Positions 8,692 to 18,173 of a stretch of 64,000 nt of DNA are shown here, in pieces; positions within the stretch are counted from its first letter, which is position 1; each line of letters opens with the position of its first letter. The notes under the pieces are model-generated. The model worked only from the letters and a program-made list of their open reading frames with translations, did no database searches and was not told where the DNA came from. The translations under genes were made by a program, and so were the position numbers. The stretch lies in contig JADFAD010000006.1 in NCBI GenBank assembly GCA_015665455.1, positions 558,001 through 622,000 on the forward strand, given 5' to 3'. Source of the stretch: Oceanospirillaceae bacterium (GTDB lineage: Bacteria; Pseudomonadota; Gammaproteobacteria; Pseudomonadales; Litoribrevibacteraceae).

Positions 8692-8934
8692 CGTTGGAAT
8701 TCCGAATTATTATAATTATTTAAAGAATTCACTTTAAAAGAAAAGAGATGCACTGTCTAAGATTTAGAGAAACAGCATACGATAGACATAAGAAACTGGC
8801 TGCGTTCCCCGCGATTAATATGTATTTATTATCAACCAACTGATCTGAATGGCGTGCTTCAATTTTTGAACCGATTTTAAAGTCAGCGTACCTACCCCCC
8901 CATCAAATAATTCGGCAATTCATTGAATACCAAT

Positions 8935-8954
8935 AATGTTATGTTATAACATCA
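8935..8954 (+). promoter_or_regulatory. Zur box upstream of the zinc operon
   Basis: TGTTATGTTATAACA at 8937-8951 matches the gammaproteobacterial Zur consensus half-sites TGTTATA and TATAACA with a single mismatch, and it contains a perfect 12-bp palindrome at 8941-8952. It sits 25 bases before the start of the COG0523 gene, where bound Zur would block transcription in zinc-replete cells. Confidence 0.85.
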
Positions 8955-8978
8955 CATAAATTAAGAGGAGAAAGTTCA

Positions 8979-10202
8979 ATGAATGCCGATGTAGCAACAT
9001 CAAAACTGCCCGTGACAGTGCTGTCAGGTTTTCTTGGGGCGGGGAAAACCACCGTACTAAATCACATACTCACCAACCGTGAAGACATGCGCGTTGCTGT
9101 CATTGTGAACGACATGAGTGAAATTAATATTGATGCTGCATTCGTGAAAGATGAAGTCAGTTTGAATCGAAGTGAAGAAAAGCTGGTCGAAATGAGCAAC
9201 GGTTGCATCTGCTGCACCCTTAGAGAAGACCTTTTAGAAGAAATCACTGAACTGGCAAAGCAAAACAAATTTGATTATCTCGTGGTGGAATCCACCGGCA
9301 TTTCAGAACCCTTACCCGTTGCAGAAACCTTCACGTTTGAAGATGAAGACGGCACAAGCTTAAGTCATGTTGCTCAGTTGGATACCATGGTTACAGTGGT
9401 CGATGCGTTTAATTTCTTAAACGATTATCAAGAAGCAAAAAGTTTAAATGAAACGGAAGAAAGCCTCGGTGAAGAAGACGAGCGCAGTGTCTCTGAACTG
9501 CTAGTGGATCAAATCGAATTCGCTAATGTCATCTTATTGAGTAAAACAGACCTAATCAGCGAAGATCAGCAACAACAGCTGATCGGCATTCTTAAATCTT
9601 TGAATGCAGATGCGGAAGTAATCCCCATTCAGAATGGAAACATACCGCTTAACAGAATTTTGAACACCCAATTGTTCGACTTTGAAACAGCAGAATTGGC
9701 CCCAGGCTGGCTAAAAACCATGCGCGGAGAGCACATTCCGGAAACCGAAGAATACGGCATTAGCAGTTTTGTGTATGAAGCCCGAAAGCCGTTTCATCCA
9801 GAGAAGTTCTATGAATTTCTACAAGAAAAACCTGATCAAGGTAAGTTAATCCGCTCCAAAGGGTATTTTTGGTTAGCGACCAGACCTCAATTTGCATGCT
9901 CTTTCAGCCAAGCGGGCGGCATGTCGACCATCGACTTTGCCGGTATGTTCTGGAAGGCCGTTCCCCAAAGCAATTGGCCAACAGACAAAGATTACCTTAA
10001 ATCCATCCATGAAAAATGGCAGGAACCCTTCGGTGATATGCGCCAAGAGCTGGTGTTCATTGGGCAAGATCTTGATCAACAGAAATTCACTCAACGCCTT
10101 GATGAATGCCTTCTCACCATGGAAGAAGTGCTGGAAGGCAAAAATTATTGGCTCTCGTTGAATGATCCATTCCCTGAGTGGGAGGGCGCTCATGCAGGCT
10201 AA
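8979..10202 (+). CDS. COG0523/CobW-family GTPase, Zur-regulated zinc chaperone (ZigA/ZagA/YeiR type)
   Basis: A 407-residue G3E GTPase that delivers zinc to client enzymes during zinc starvation. Walker A is [11 protein letters not shown] at about residues 17-27, the metal-binding CxCC motif is [11 protein letters not shown] at about residues 74-84, the switch region is ESTGISEP, and the guanine-specificity motif is SKTD. The C-terminal CobW_C domain begins at about residue 265. A Zur box sits directly upstream and the start has the ribosome-binding site AGAGGAG. The gene heads a six-gene zinc cluster and overlaps the next gene by 11 bases. Confidence 0.92.
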   Translation: MNADVATSKLPVTVLSGFLGAGKTTVLNHILTNREDMRVAVIVNDMSEINIDAAFVKDEVSLNRSEEKLVEMSNGCICCTLREDLLEEITELAKQNKFDYLVVESTGISEPLPVAETFTFEDEDGTSLSHVAQLDTMVTVVDAFNFLNDYQEAKSLNETEESLGEEDERSVSELLVDQIEFANVILLSKTDLISEDQQQQLIGILKSLNADAEVIPIQNGNIPLNRILNTQLFDFETAELAPGWLKTMRGEHIPETEEYGISSFVYEARKPFHPEKFYEFLQEKPDQGKLIRSKGYFWLATRPQFACSFSQAGGMSTIDFAGMFWKAVPQSNWPTDKDYLKSIHEKWQEPFGDMRQELVFIGQDLDQQKFTQRLDECLLTMEEVLEGKNYWLSLNDPFPEWEGAHAG

Positions 10203-10875
10203 TGCTTTGAATCGCTTCGAAGGAGGTCGCCTCGAACGAGGCCATTCCTACGTGCGTTCAGAAAACATCGACGTGCTGACTCACATTTATGACGACGACA
10301 TTAATTTGGCTGGCTGGCAACGTCCGGTGAATCGCAATGCCAAAGCCTATGCTGAGCAATACCTCAAACATAACGTATCGGATAATGTGCAAGGGGCTTT
10401 GGATTTACAAACGCATAAGCATTGGTTAACCAACAAACTGCCAAACCACCCATATAAACAAGACTTTATAAACGATGTTGCCGAAGTAATTGAAATTTTT
10501 GCTTACCTATTTGAGCTGGAAACGGTCGGATTTCGATTAACGCCGATACAAACCACTATGTGTCCTCGTTTCCATGTGGATAAAGTCCAATGCCGTTTGG
10601 TCACAACCTATGCTGGTTCAGGTACCGAGTGCTTGGACAATAATCAGCGCATTAGGAAGCAACTCCTCTCCCAATCGTTTTCAGAGACCGAAGTGCCCAC
10701 TGAGCTGATTCAATCATTAAACGAGCAAGAGATTGGTTTACTGAAAGGCGAACGCTGGAATGAAACCGAAAGCTTTGGCGTTATCCATCGCTCGCCACCT
10801 GCATCGCAATCGGCAGCACTCACAGAAAACCACTCTCAAGCTCGGTTACTACTGACTTTAGATATTATTAATTGA
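10192..10875 (+). CDS. DUF1826 family protein of the zinc operon
   Basis: A 227-residue cytoplasmic protein. The ATG at 10192 is preceded by GGGAGGG and is preferred over the upstream in-frame codon at 10162. The sequence, with [23 protein letters not shown] in the middle (residues about 120-142) and a later FGVIHRSPP, matches my recollection of DUF1826 proteins, which commonly follow COG0523 genes. The His/Asp/Cys clusters in the FHVD and IHRSPP segments recall an Fe/2OG-type or other metal site, but this is speculative. It overlaps the GTPase gene by 11 bases and is followed at once by the AztD-like gene. Confidence 0.75.
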   Translation: MQANALNRFEGGRLERGHSYVRSENIDVLTHIYDDDINLAGWQRPVNRNAKAYAEQYLKHNVSDNVQGALDLQTHKHWLTNKLPNHPYKQDFINDVAEVIEIFAYLFELETVGFRLTPIQTTMCPRFHVDKVQCRLVTTYAGSGTECLDNNQRIRKQLLSQSFSETEVPTELIQSLNEQEIGLLKGERWNETESFGVIHRSPPASQSAALTENHSQARLLLTLDIIN

Positions 10876-10886
10876 TACAAGGAGAA

Positions 10887-12215
10887 ATGAGTTTGTTACT
10901 TCGCACGTTTAATCCATCCAAACCTTATACAAAATTGGCTTCAAGCATACTGTTAGCGGGTTTAATGGCTGGATGCAGCAAAGGCAGCGATTCTTCCACT
11001 TCATCTGATCTGGACCATGACCACAATGATATTGAAATCGAAAGCTCAGGCGTATTAGCCCTTTTTAACAGCGATACCAACAGCGTCGACATGCTAAATA
11101 TCGACGACCAACAAGTGTTGAACAGCTTTGTTCTGTCTGGCTCGGCACCTCGTTTATACACCAGCCCGGAAGGCCGATACGCAGTCTCTATTCAGCGCAG
11201 TGATAACTTGGTGTCTTTTTTTGATAGCGGTTTATACCGTGAAGACCACGGCGATCATCTGCACGATTATCAGGTCACCCCAAGTGACACAGGTATTACA
11301 CTGAACGGCATCGCCCCAACGCACTACTCAGTGTACGATGAACATGGCGTGATCTTTAATGATGCCGCAGATGGCTCTGTATCCTCCATCGCCTTGGTTT
11401 CCGATGAAATCCTGGCAGACAATGAAACAATTGCCTCGTTGGAATTGGATAATCGCATGCACGGCGTTGCAAAACTGATCAACAACAAGTTATTTGTGAC
11501 CTACCGCGACCTGTCCGTTACTGAAACGACGTTGCCAGAGCAAGTAGAACGTTATTCATTCGATGGCAACAACTTCACCTTAGACACCCGATATTCAGAA
11601 GGTTGCCCTGGGTTACACGGTGCAGGCGCCAATGAAAACTACCTAGTGTTCGGATGCTCAGACGGCGTACTCAGCATTAACATTGGCGATACTTCGTATA
11701 CAGCCACCCACTCTGCGAACCCTGCAAGTTTCGCTGAAGGTGCGCGTATTGGTTCCGTTTATGGTCATCATGAAGTGAATGAATTGATTGGTACGGTGGG
11801 CTCGCACGGTTCAACGACCCGAAACCTGTTCCGCCTCGAGCCGGGCACGGCCGAAGTCATCTCTGAATTTGCACTGCCAGAGAGCGACACGGCGATCACT
11901 CAAGGATTTACGCAATCAGGTGAAACCTTCTATGCGCTGTCTCAAGATGGCGAGTTGCATTTTTATAACTCATCGGATTGGTCCTTATCACACACATTAA
12001 CGCTGATCTCGAACGAACAGTTATCACTGGAGCGAGGGGAATCGCCTTTAGTCGTTGCCTCAAAAGCGGATGAAGCTTTATACGTTCTTAATCCGAACGC
12101 CAATCAAGTGCATATCGTGAATGCAACCACGGGAAGTTTAGTGAACACCATCGAACTCGCCTTCAATGCCACCAGCATTGCCTGGTTGGGTTTAACGTCT
12201 GCTCATGAGCACTGA
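10887..12215 (+). CDS. AztD-like zinc-binding beta-propeller lipoprotein
   Basis: A 442-residue lipoprotein. The start at 10887 follows a strong AAGGAG site, and the lipobox LLAGLMAGC places the lipidated Cys at about residue 30. A metal-binding DLDHDHND segment follows the anchor, and the protein ends in HEH. The rest is a series of beta-propeller-like repeats (VLALFNSDTNSVDML, FGCSDGVLSINIGD, ALYVLNPNANQVHIVN). This layout fits AztD, the periplasmic zinc chaperone that loads the binding protein AztC in Paracoccus. The neighbouring binding protein and permease support that role; the identity is by layout and context. Confidence 0.75.
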   Translation: MSLLLRTFNPSKPYTKLASSILLAGLMAGCSKGSDSSTSSDLDHDHNDIEIESSGVLALFNSDTNSVDMLNIDDQQVLNSFVLSGSAPRLYTSPEGRYAVSIQRSDNLVSFFDSGLYREDHGDHLHDYQVTPSDTGITLNGIAPTHYSVYDEHGVIFNDAADGSVSSIALVSDEILADNETIASLELDNRMHGVAKLINNKLFVTYRDLSVTETTLPEQVERYSFDGNNFTLDTRYSEGCPGLHGAGANENYLVFGCSDGVLSINIGDTSYTATHSANPASFAEGARIGSVYGHHEVNELIGTVGSHGSTTRNLFRLEPGTAEVISEFALPESDTAITQGFTQSGETFYALSQDGELHFYNSSDWSLSHTLTLISNEQLSLERGESPLVVASKADEALYVLNPNANQVHIVNATTGSLVNTIELAFNATSIAWLGLTSAHEH

Positions 12216-12270
12216 TTAATCCACAACCGATCTGTTTAGTTCTGATCTTTTAAATCTGATCTATTAAATC

Positions 12271-12301
12271 AGAGGCCTTCCCGCATGCGAGAAAGGTCTC
12301 T
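12271..12301 (+). other. intercistronic hairpin in the zinc operon
   Basis: AGAGGCCTT (12271-12279) pairs with AAGGTCTCT (12293-12301), with one G-T pair. No T-run follows, so this is more likely an mRNA-stabilising or attenuating hairpin than a full terminator. The preceding 45 bases hold three imperfect copies of TCTGATCT. Confidence 0.45.
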
Positions 12302-12326
12302 GACAAGTAACTCTTAAGGTATTTCA

Positions 12327-13457
12327 ATGAAACAACGAGTTCTTATGACCAGCGGGTTCGCGCTGGCCATGGCAGGTGCATCTGCGTGCGCCAATGAATT
12401 TAACCCAGACATCAGTTTGGTACTGGACGGTACGTATAAAAGCCAAGATACGGCACTCCAAAACTCTGAAAAAGGGTTTTCTTTGGGTCACACAGAGCTG
12501 ACTATTGAAGCCCCCGTCGATGATTTATTTCATGGCCGCTTATCAGCGGTGCTTGAAGATCACGAAGGTGAAACAGAAATCAACATGGAAGAAGCATTCC
12601 TGGAGACCACAGCCCTTCCCTACGGTTTGCATGTCAAAGCAGGTCGCTTCCTCTCAGGTATTGGTTATTTGAACGGTCGACATACACACGAAGATGACTT
12701 CTCTGAACGCCCTGCTGTGTATCGTGCACTGTTGGGCAGTCACTATTTTGATGACGGAATCAACGCCAGCATTCTAATGCCAACGGACGTTTACTGGACC
12801 ATTTCTGCAGAAGCCTTCGACGGTAAACAGATGTCGGGCCAATCTCATGATGAGTCGGTAGGCGTTTACACGCTGTCAACGAAAGTAGGCGGCGACTTCA
12901 ATACTGAAAACAGCTGGCAAGTGGGCGCCTCTTATCTTCATAACCGTTTGACCGAGTTAGAAAACGAAGAGGAAGAACATGAAGATGAGCACGATCATGG
13001 GCATGATGATCATGCTGGCCATAGCCACGATGTGGAATATCAAGGTAAGCACCTTTACATGCTGGACGCCGTTTGGAAGTGGGCACCTAATGGCAACGCC
13101 AAAGAAGAGCAGTTGAAGCTGACGGCCGAATACCTATTAGCCAAAGATCCCAACCAATACGCCACCTCGGATGACTTTCAACAAGGTTGGTATTTCAGTT
13201 CCAGCTATAAGTTCCAACCCGAATGGACTGTCTCCGCACGCGTTGGTCAGGTGGATTTGAGCGAAGCCCACGGTGATCACTTTCATCAGCAAAAGCTGGA
13301 CGAGGCGAACTTAGCGCTTACCTGGTCACGATCTCACTTCTCATTGATTCGCATGATGTACACCCATCAAAGCAGCGATGATTTTGATAACGATGGAAGC
13401 GCTTTAAGCCTTCAATATCAGATGACATTAGGAGCCCACGGTGCGCATCAATTCTAA
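12327..13457 (+). CDS. outer-membrane porin-like protein with a histidine-rich loop
   Basis: A 376-residue protein with a signal peptide (GFALAMAGASACA, cleavage near residue 23) and alternating beta-barrel strands ending in HGAHQF with a terminal Phe, the usual outer-membrane assembly signal. Around residues 212-232 it has an acidic, histidine-rich loop (EEHEDEHDHGHDDHAGHSHD) suited to capturing zinc at the surface or channel mouth. There is no TonB box or plug domain, so this looks like a porin rather than a TonB receptor. It lies within the Zur-controlled cluster, and its stop overlaps the start of the binding-protein gene by 17 bases. Zinc uptake across the outer membrane is inferred. Confidence 0.75.
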   Translation: MKQRVLMTSGFALAMAGASACANEFNPDISLVLDGTYKSQDTALQNSEKGFSLGHTELTIEAPVDDLFHGRLSAVLEDHEGETEINMEEAFLETTALPYGLHVKAGRFLSGIGYLNGRHTHEDDFSERPAVYRALLGSHYFDDGINASILMPTDVYWTISAEAFDGKQMSGQSHDESVGVYTLSTKVGGDFNTENSWQVGASYLHNRLTELENEEEEHEDEHDHGHDDHAGHSHDVEYQGKHLYMLDAVWKWAPNGNAKEEQLKLTAEYLLAKDPNQYATSDDFQQGWYFSSSYKFQPEWTVSARVGQVDLSEAHGDHFHQQKLDEANLALTWSRSHFSLIRMMYTHQSSDDFDNDGSALSLQYQMTLGAHGAHQF

Positions 13458-14358
13458 ACTTTATCGAGTGCTTCTAGGTCTGTTCATTGGTTTATTAAGT
13501 ATTAAGAGCCATGCCGCTTTGAACGTGTTTGCCTGTGAACCTGAATGGAAAGCGCTCATTGAAATTCTAGGTAAAGAGCGCGTGGATGTGGTCTCGGCCA
13601 CCAATGCCTTTCAAGACCCACACTACATTGAAGCCAGACCGTCTTTGATTGTAAAACTGAGACGCGCTGATTTCTTGATTTGCACAGGGGCTGATCTGGA
13701 AATCGGTTGGCTGCCCTTGCTGCTTAAAAAGTCAGGCAACCAAAAGGTATTACCCTCTCAGCTAGGCCACTTTATGGCCTCTGATTTTGTGAAGCGTTTG
13801 GAAGTACCGCACCGACACGACCGCAGTGACGGTGACGTTCATGCCGCAGGTAATCCTCATGTTCACCTTGACCCTCAGCGACTCTTGTTGATTGCCACTG
13901 AATTAAAAAATCGTTTGACTCAAGTGGAGCCGGAGCACGAACGCTTCTATGAAGACAATTATCAGGCGTTCAAAACGCGTTGGTTGAGCAACATGGATCG
14001 CTGGAAACAAAAAACAAAGCCCCTAATGAGTAAAGAGTTCATTGTTTACCATCGTAATTGGAGTTATCTGTTCGACTGGTTATCACTGAAAGAACTTGCT
14101 GATTTGGAACCGAAGCCCGGCGTCCCACCCAACAGCCGTTATTTAACCGCCTTGTTGTCCAAGACCGACTCAACGCAAGCGAAGGGGATATTAGTTTCTA
14201 ACTACCAAAACCCGAAGGCAGCCCATTGGTTGTCGGAACGAACGGCGTTGCCCGTCATTACGTTGCCCTTCACTGTGGGCGCCAATGACGACGTTCAAAC
14301 GTTAGAGGGATTGTTCGATGCCATTATCGATCAATTACTTACCAACGGTGAAAAATAA
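13441..14358 (+). CDS. zinc ABC transporter substrate-binding protein (ZnuA/AztC type)
   Basis: A 305-residue cluster A-I binding protein. It starts at a GTG with AGGAG 6-10 bases upstream and has a signal peptide (LLGLFIGLLSIKSHA). Predicted metal ligands are the His in DPHYIEARP (about residue 60), the His in NPHVHLDP (about residue 139) and the His in VYHRNWSYLF (about residue 203). The short loop before NPHVH is His/Asp-rich (HRHDRSDGDVH), as in zinc rather than manganese binders. It is followed after 3 bases by the permease gene, with which it must work. Confidence 0.9.
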   Translation: MRINSKLYRVLLGLFIGLLSIKSHAALNVFACEPEWKALIEILGKERVDVVSATNAFQDPHYIEARPSLIVKLRRADFLICTGADLEIGWLPLLLKKSGNQKVLPSQLGHFMASDFVKRLEVPHRHDRSDGDVHAAGNPHVHLDPQRLLLIATELKNRLTQVEPEHERFYEDNYQAFKTRWLSNMDRWKQKTKPLMSKEFIVYHRNWSYLFDWLSLKELADLEPKPGVPPNSRYLTALLSKTDSTQAKGILVSNYQNPKAAHWLSERTALPVITLPFTVGANDDVQTLEGLFDAIIDQLLTNGEK

Positions 14359-14361
14359 GTA

Positions 14362-15129
14362 ATGAATGAGCTTTTGCTGTACGTAGAAATCTTATTGCCC
14401 GCATTGATTGCGGGCCTTCTTATCTTATTAACGCACATTCCATTGGGCGCAAAAGTATTGGCCAAAGGCATCATCTTCTTTGACTTAGCCATTGCCCAGT
14501 TAGCGGCGTTTGGGGTGGTTTTGTCTGCGCTGTTGTTGGACATCGCTCAAGAGAAATGGCTCACCCAAAGCATTGCCGTATGCACGGCATTGCTCGGTGC
14601 CTGCTTTTTGTATTATTTGCGAACCTTTTCCGTGAAGTTTCAAGAAGCTGTCATTGGCATCATCTTTTTACTGTCCAGCACGGGAGTGCTGTTGGTGCTA
14701 ACGAAAGACCCACAAGCACACGACACATTTCAGCAATTGATGTTGGGCCAGATCTTATGGGTGGGTTATCAAGACATTGCGTATTTAATTGTTTTTACAG
14801 CCTTAATTGCATTTCTTTGGGCCGTCATAAAACGATGGAATGAAGAAATGGCGTTTTATGTGGCGTTCGCTTTGGCGGTCACCATGTCCACGCAATTCAT
14901 TGGGGTTTACCTTGTCTTTGCCAGCTTAATTATTCCTGCGTTGGGCAGTCAAAAGGCTTCGAAGCCATGGCTTACCGCCAGCTTCATCGGCGTTTCCAGT
15001 TACGTGATGGGATTACTCTTGTCTGCGCTGTTTGATTTACCTTCCGGGGCGTTAATCAGTTGGTGCATGGTGATGATGTGCGGCGTGTGTCTATCGACAA
15101 AGTGCATTCGCCTAAGCCTAAAAAGTTAG
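14362..15129 (+). CDS. zinc ABC transporter permease (ZnuB/AztB type)
   Basis: A 255-residue polytopic membrane protein of the ABC-3 family with about seven hydrophobic helices (LPALIAGLLILLTHIPLGAKVL, GIIFLLSSTGVLLVL, MSTQFIGVYLVFASLIIPAL). It forms the zinc channel for the upstream binding protein. The gene starts 3 bases after that protein's stop. No ATP-binding subunit gene exists in this cluster or anywhere in the window, so the ATPase must be encoded elsewhere or be shared with another system. A strong terminator follows. Confidence 0.88.
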   Translation: MNELLLYVEILLPALIAGLLILLTHIPLGAKVLAKGIIFFDLAIAQLAAFGVVLSALLLDIAQEKWLTQSIAVCTALLGACFLYYLRTFSVKFQEAVIGIIFLLSSTGVLLVLTKDPQAHDTFQQLMLGQILWVGYQDIAYLIVFTALIAFLWAVIKRWNEEMAFYVAFALAVTMSTQFIGVYLVFASLIIPALGSQKASKPWLTASFIGVSSYVMGLLLSALFDLPSGALISWCMVMMCGVCLSTKCIRLSLKS

Positions 15130-15150
15130 GATAAGACGCTTATATATCAA

Positions 15151-15178
15151 AACGCCCAGCACTCTGGGCGTTTTTTTA
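15151..15178 (+). terminator. rho-independent terminator of the zinc operon
   Basis: ACGCCCAG (15152-15159) pairs with CTGGGCGT (15164-15171) around a 4-base loop and is followed by seven T. It lies 22 bases past the permease stop. Confidence 0.9.
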
Positions 15179-15192
15179 TCTCACAAGCGCAT

Positions 15193-16110
15193 TCATCCGT
15201 TCATGGCTTCGCTCTTATATAAGTTCTTATTTACGTTCTCATTTAAATGCCTGTTTACAGCAGGGCCATTACCCTCAGCAGCGTACTTTCGATAGAACGC
15301 GACCAACAAGGCATTCACGGCATCTTGTTGCTCAAACAAAGGCCAGTGCCCACACTCGGTCAAAATATGCACACTTGCATTAGGGAACGCATCCAGCTGT
15401 TTTTTAGCCAACGATACCGGTAAATAAGGATCGTCCTCCCCCCAAATAATCATCGCGGGGAAGTCCCGATTCTCAAACAGTGCAGCAATGGATGAGTGGC
15501 GTTCATCCGCCACCTCAGTCGCTCGATACAAACGCTTCATTGCGCGTCGAGAACCGTAATCCATCTGCTTTCTAAGCTCTATCAACTGAGCGGTACTCAA
15601 ACGATTCGCACCCTTACACTGAATGGTGGAATTAAAGGCTCGCTGTGCAGGGGACAAAAACGAGAATAAATCGCCCAATATCGGCGTACGATACAATTTA
15701 GCCAACGAGTGCCACTTCTCTAGAAATAATCCCGTATCCATTAAAGTAAAACTCAACATGCGCTCAATATTATTCGAAGCCCAAGTCAGCCCCCATGCCC
15801 CCGCAAAATCATGCAAAACAAAGTGAATGTTCTGTATGCCCATTTCATCAAACAAAGCAGATAAAATCGGCTGATAGGATTCAACCGTATAATTAAACGA
15901 GCTCGGTTTATCCGCATCGCCAAAGCCCGGCATATTCAAAGCAACCACTCGATGAAAGGGGGATAAAGAATTAAGAAATGGCTTCCAATCATTCGCAGAT
16001 CCGGGGAAGCCATGAATAAACACAATGGCCTCAGTCGAGTGAATGTCTCCTCCTTGCAACACGGGTAGGGTTAACCCATCAATTACGTAACGTGTGGACG
16101 AAATGGTCAT
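15193..16110 (-). CDS. alpha/beta hydrolase, epoxide hydrolase/haloalkane dehalogenase-like
   Basis: A 305-residue cytoplasmic alpha/beta hydrolase. The oxyanion-hole motif is HGFPGSANDW at about residue 33. The nucleophile elbow VLHDFAGAWG has Asp where esterases have Ser, as in epoxide hydrolases and haloalkane dehalogenases. The acid is in IWGEDDPYLPV and the catalytic His is in CGHWPLFEQ. The substrate cannot be fixed from sequence. It is convergent with the zinc operon, whose terminator lies just beyond its stop. Confidence 0.82.
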   Translation of the reverse strand: MTISSTRYVIDGLTLPVLQGGDIHSTEAIVFIHGFPGSANDWKPFLNSLSPFHRVVALNMPGFGDADKPSSFNYTVESYQPILSALFDEMGIQNIHFVLHDFAGAWGLTWASNNIERMLSFTLMDTGLFLEKWHSLAKLYRTPILGDLFSFLSPAQRAFNSTIQCKGANRLSTAQLIELRKQMDYGSRRAMKRLYRATEVADERHSSIAALFENRDFPAMIIWGEDDPYLPVSLAKKQLDAFPNASVHILTECGHWPLFEQQDAVNALLVAFYRKYAAEGNGPAVNRHLNENVNKNLYKSEAMNG

Positions 16111-16169
16111 GTCATTTAACTTCCTTGTGCATGTTATTATTTTTATTAATGTTCAACACGAGTGTTGGC

Positions 16170-16649
16170 TTATCGAGTCACTGTAAAGCCTTCTTCACTG
16201 CTGGGCGCTTCAAAGTACTTGGTGATTTGCTCGAACATCTCTGCGGTATCCGTCGCAGCCCTTTCCGGTTGCTGAATGCGCCGCGCTTCAATCTGTTTTA
16301 GGCAAACATCATTCGGTACATCAATATAAACCAATTCATGAGACGCCTCTATTTCCGAGAATATGTCTCGGAACCACGCCCGTTGTGATTGGGTATTGGC
16401 AGGAAAATCCAAAACGACATCGGTGCCCGCAGTTAAAATGCCTTGAACTAGCTTCTTAATCGGGGGCTTAATCTTTCCGGAGTATAAAATATAATCCTTC
16501 AGAGAATGAATCGAGTCTGGATACAACGACCCAAGCCATTCATCTTCAGATAATAATACCGCATTTCTCTCGTGTGCAATCTTCGCCGCAGAGGTGGATT
16601 TACCTGCCCCCATTTTTCCACAGAAAAAAATAAGATGCCCTTTGTTCAT
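16170..16649 (-). CDS. P-loop ATPase/kinase-like protein
   Basis: A 159-residue protein starting at the ATG at 16649, which has AAGGAG 9 bases upstream. Walker A is FFCGKMGAGKSTSAAKIA at residues 7-24, and a later LDFPANTQSQRAWF segment and ARRIQQPERA resemble the lid region of small AAA_33/zeta-toxin-type kinases. Such proteins phosphorylate small molecules or RNA ends; the substrate is unknown. It is 59 bases upstream of the hydrolase and probably cotranscribed with it. Confidence 0.75.
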   Translation of the reverse strand: MNKGHLIFFCGKMGAGKSTSAAKIAHERNAVLLSEDEWLGSLYPDSIHSLKDYILYSGKIKPPIKKLVQGILTAGTDVVLDFPANTQSQRAWFRDIFSEIEASHELVYIDVPNDVCLKQIEARRIQQPERAATDTAEMFEQITKYFEAPSSEEGFTVTR

Positions 16650-17034
16650 AACCTGCTCCTTGCATGTCATAGCCATAATCCACGTCATTTAACTATTCAG
16701 TAAAACTCTTAACAAGACCAACGATATTCAATAAGTTCACCTGTACTGATCTCCCATTGGACATCTAATTAAGATAAACATGGTAGAACACAGACTTGAT
16801 ATTTAGAAGGGAAAAAACATTAGATAGTTTTGTGCTCCTTAACGAGAGGGGCACCCAAATAAGCAGGGCGAGAAACGAATGCATGTTAACAAGCAGCGCC
16901 TAAAACCATAACTCCGTGTTAACGGAAGACCGGCCCAACAGTAATGTAGTTTTATTTTATGCGATGCTTTTTCCGCATAAAACCAAGCGGAAATGTGTCC
17001 GGTGCAGCCGTTTGTTAAGGGCTGATCTTAGGTA
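16650..17034. other. gene-free stretch with an attC-like sequence
   Basis: No gene is seen in these 385 bases. On the minus strand, 11 bases after the stop of the phosphatase gene, the sequence GCCCTTAACAAACGGC followed by TGCACCGGAC resembles the start of integron attC sites. The far end near 16915-16935 (CCGGTC then TTCCGTTAACA) could be the matching half, giving a site of about 110 bases. The core 7-mers do not fit RYYYAAC/GTTRRRY exactly, so this is a tentative, possibly decayed attC. Confidence 0.35.
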
Positions 17035-17361
17035 CTAAATACCTAAACACGACCCAACTGAACCTTCTAGTTCCTGAATCAATTCAGGATCCATATATTG
17101 GTATTCATCGGGGATATCTAAAACATGGACAGGCTTGTGATCAAGCATTCTTGTAAACTCTGCTTTAAGTCTACTTTTATGCTTTTGTTCCATAACAAAT
17201 ATCATGTCGGCCCAGCGGATATCCGCTGAGCTGACAGTCTTTTTTGCTCTCGGGCTAGTACCTGCGGATTTAACATTAAAATCAGGGTGCTTACGCCATA
17301 TAGTTTCAGCCGTTGGACTGCGCCACTGATTTCTACTGCAAATGAATAGCAAGTTTTTCAT
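17035..17361 (-). CDS. low-molecular-weight protein tyrosine phosphatase family protein
   Basis: A 108-residue cytoplasmic protein. The catalytic P-loop CSRNQWRS (C-x5-R) is at residues 8-15, which is the short LMW-PTPase variant in which RNQWRSPTAE replaces the usual GNICRSP. A candidate general acid Asp is in LDIPDEYQYMDPEL near the C-terminus. This compact variant is, to my recollection, a frequent passenger of integron cassettes and genomic islands. The start is 3 bases after the stop of the preceding small ORF, so the two are coupled. Phosphatase activity is inferred from the intact motif. Confidence 0.8.
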   Translation of the reverse strand: MKNLLFICSRNQWRSPTAETIWRKHPDFNVKSAGTSPRAKKTVSSADIRWADMIFVMEQKHKSRLKAEFTRMLDHKPVHVLDIPDEYQYMDPELIQELEGSVGSCLGI

Positions 17362-17364
17362 TTT

Positions 17365-17583
17365 TTACTCATCCAATGGCTGCTCATCATCCAAGGTTTG
17401 ACGAACTGTACGTTTAGGATACTCTATGCCGAGCTGTTTGGCTCGACGCAGCTTTTCTGCCCGCGTATACATTAACTTCCAGTTTTTTTCTGAAATCCAT
17501 TGTTTCTCGCTCACAGCACTACCCTTTCTAGTCTTCGTTCTAGCTTTAGATCTTCTCCAACCTCTATCTCTAAGTTCACTCAT
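17365..17583 (-). CDS. small basic hypothetical protein
   Basis: A 72-residue, highly charged protein (N-terminus ELRDRGWRRSKARTKTRKGS, then KRTVRQTL and an acidic end DDEQPLDE). There is no signal peptide or known domain. The N-terminal Arg/Lys-rich stretch suggests nucleic-acid contact, but that is only composition. It sits 3 bases upstream of the tyrosine phosphatase in the same cassette-like segment. Confidence 0.5.
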   Translation of the reverse strand: MSELRDRGWRRSKARTKTRKGSAVSEKQWISEKNWKLMYTRAEKLRRAKQLGIEYPKRTVRQTLDDEQPLDE

Positions 17584-17666
17584 TATTTATGCCTCTTTAA
17601 ATTATCGAGTTCAGCAGCCGCGATAATATGGAGAGGATTCCTATCTTATTACCTTTAACGCCGAAT

Positions 17667-18173
17667 TCAGTGGCTTGCCCGCTGTAATACTTTGTTAAAT
17701 TCGATATCACGTTCTTCAAGCTGGATATACATTCCCCAGTAATAGAGATCGCCATCACCAACAATTTCCTGAATGTTAACCATGAACCTTTGTGCTTCTT
17801 CAGCTGGAACACTCTCAGAGTCTGAATACCTACCTTTTAAGTCTTTGACTAATTGAAGTGCGCATAAAAAGGATTGATAGCTTTCACATATTAAATTTTC
17901 TTCCCAGCTACCCATTCCAATCATAGCGTTGTAGATTGGTAAGTCAGGATCATTAAGGTCAACAAATACTGGATCAAAACAATTTTGATTTATTCCAATT
18001 ACATACCAACCTTCCTGCCAGTCACCTTCGTCAAAGCCAAATAGAGGATTCCCATCACCATCTATCGAAAAACCGACCTGATATTTATCAAAGATATCAT
18101 TAGAAAATAAAAGAAGATCTACAACTCCAAATTCATATTGCCCAGGAGTTAATTCAGGAAGACTAAATTCCAT
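17667..18173 (-). CDS. SMI1/KNR4 (SUKH) family protein
   Basis: A 168-residue cytoplasmic protein. Its core, YVIGINQNCFDPVFVDLND followed by LPIYNAMIGMGSWEENLI and ESYQSFLCAL (residues about 55-108), matches the SUKH fold seen in immunity proteins of contact-dependent and polymorphic toxin systems and in YobK-like proteins. No toxin gene is next to it, so it is an orphan SUKH protein or a cassette-borne immunity gene. The segment around it looks richer in A and T than the flanking genes. Confidence 0.65.
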   Translation of the reverse strand: MEFSLPELTPGQYEFGVVDLLLFSNDIFDKYQVGFSIDGDGNPLFGFDEGDWQEGWYVIGINQNCFDPVFVDLNDPDLPIYNAMIGMGSWEENLICESYQSFLCALQLVKDLKGRYSDSESVPAEEAQRFMVNIQEIVGDGDLYYWGMYIQLEERDIEFNKVLQRASH

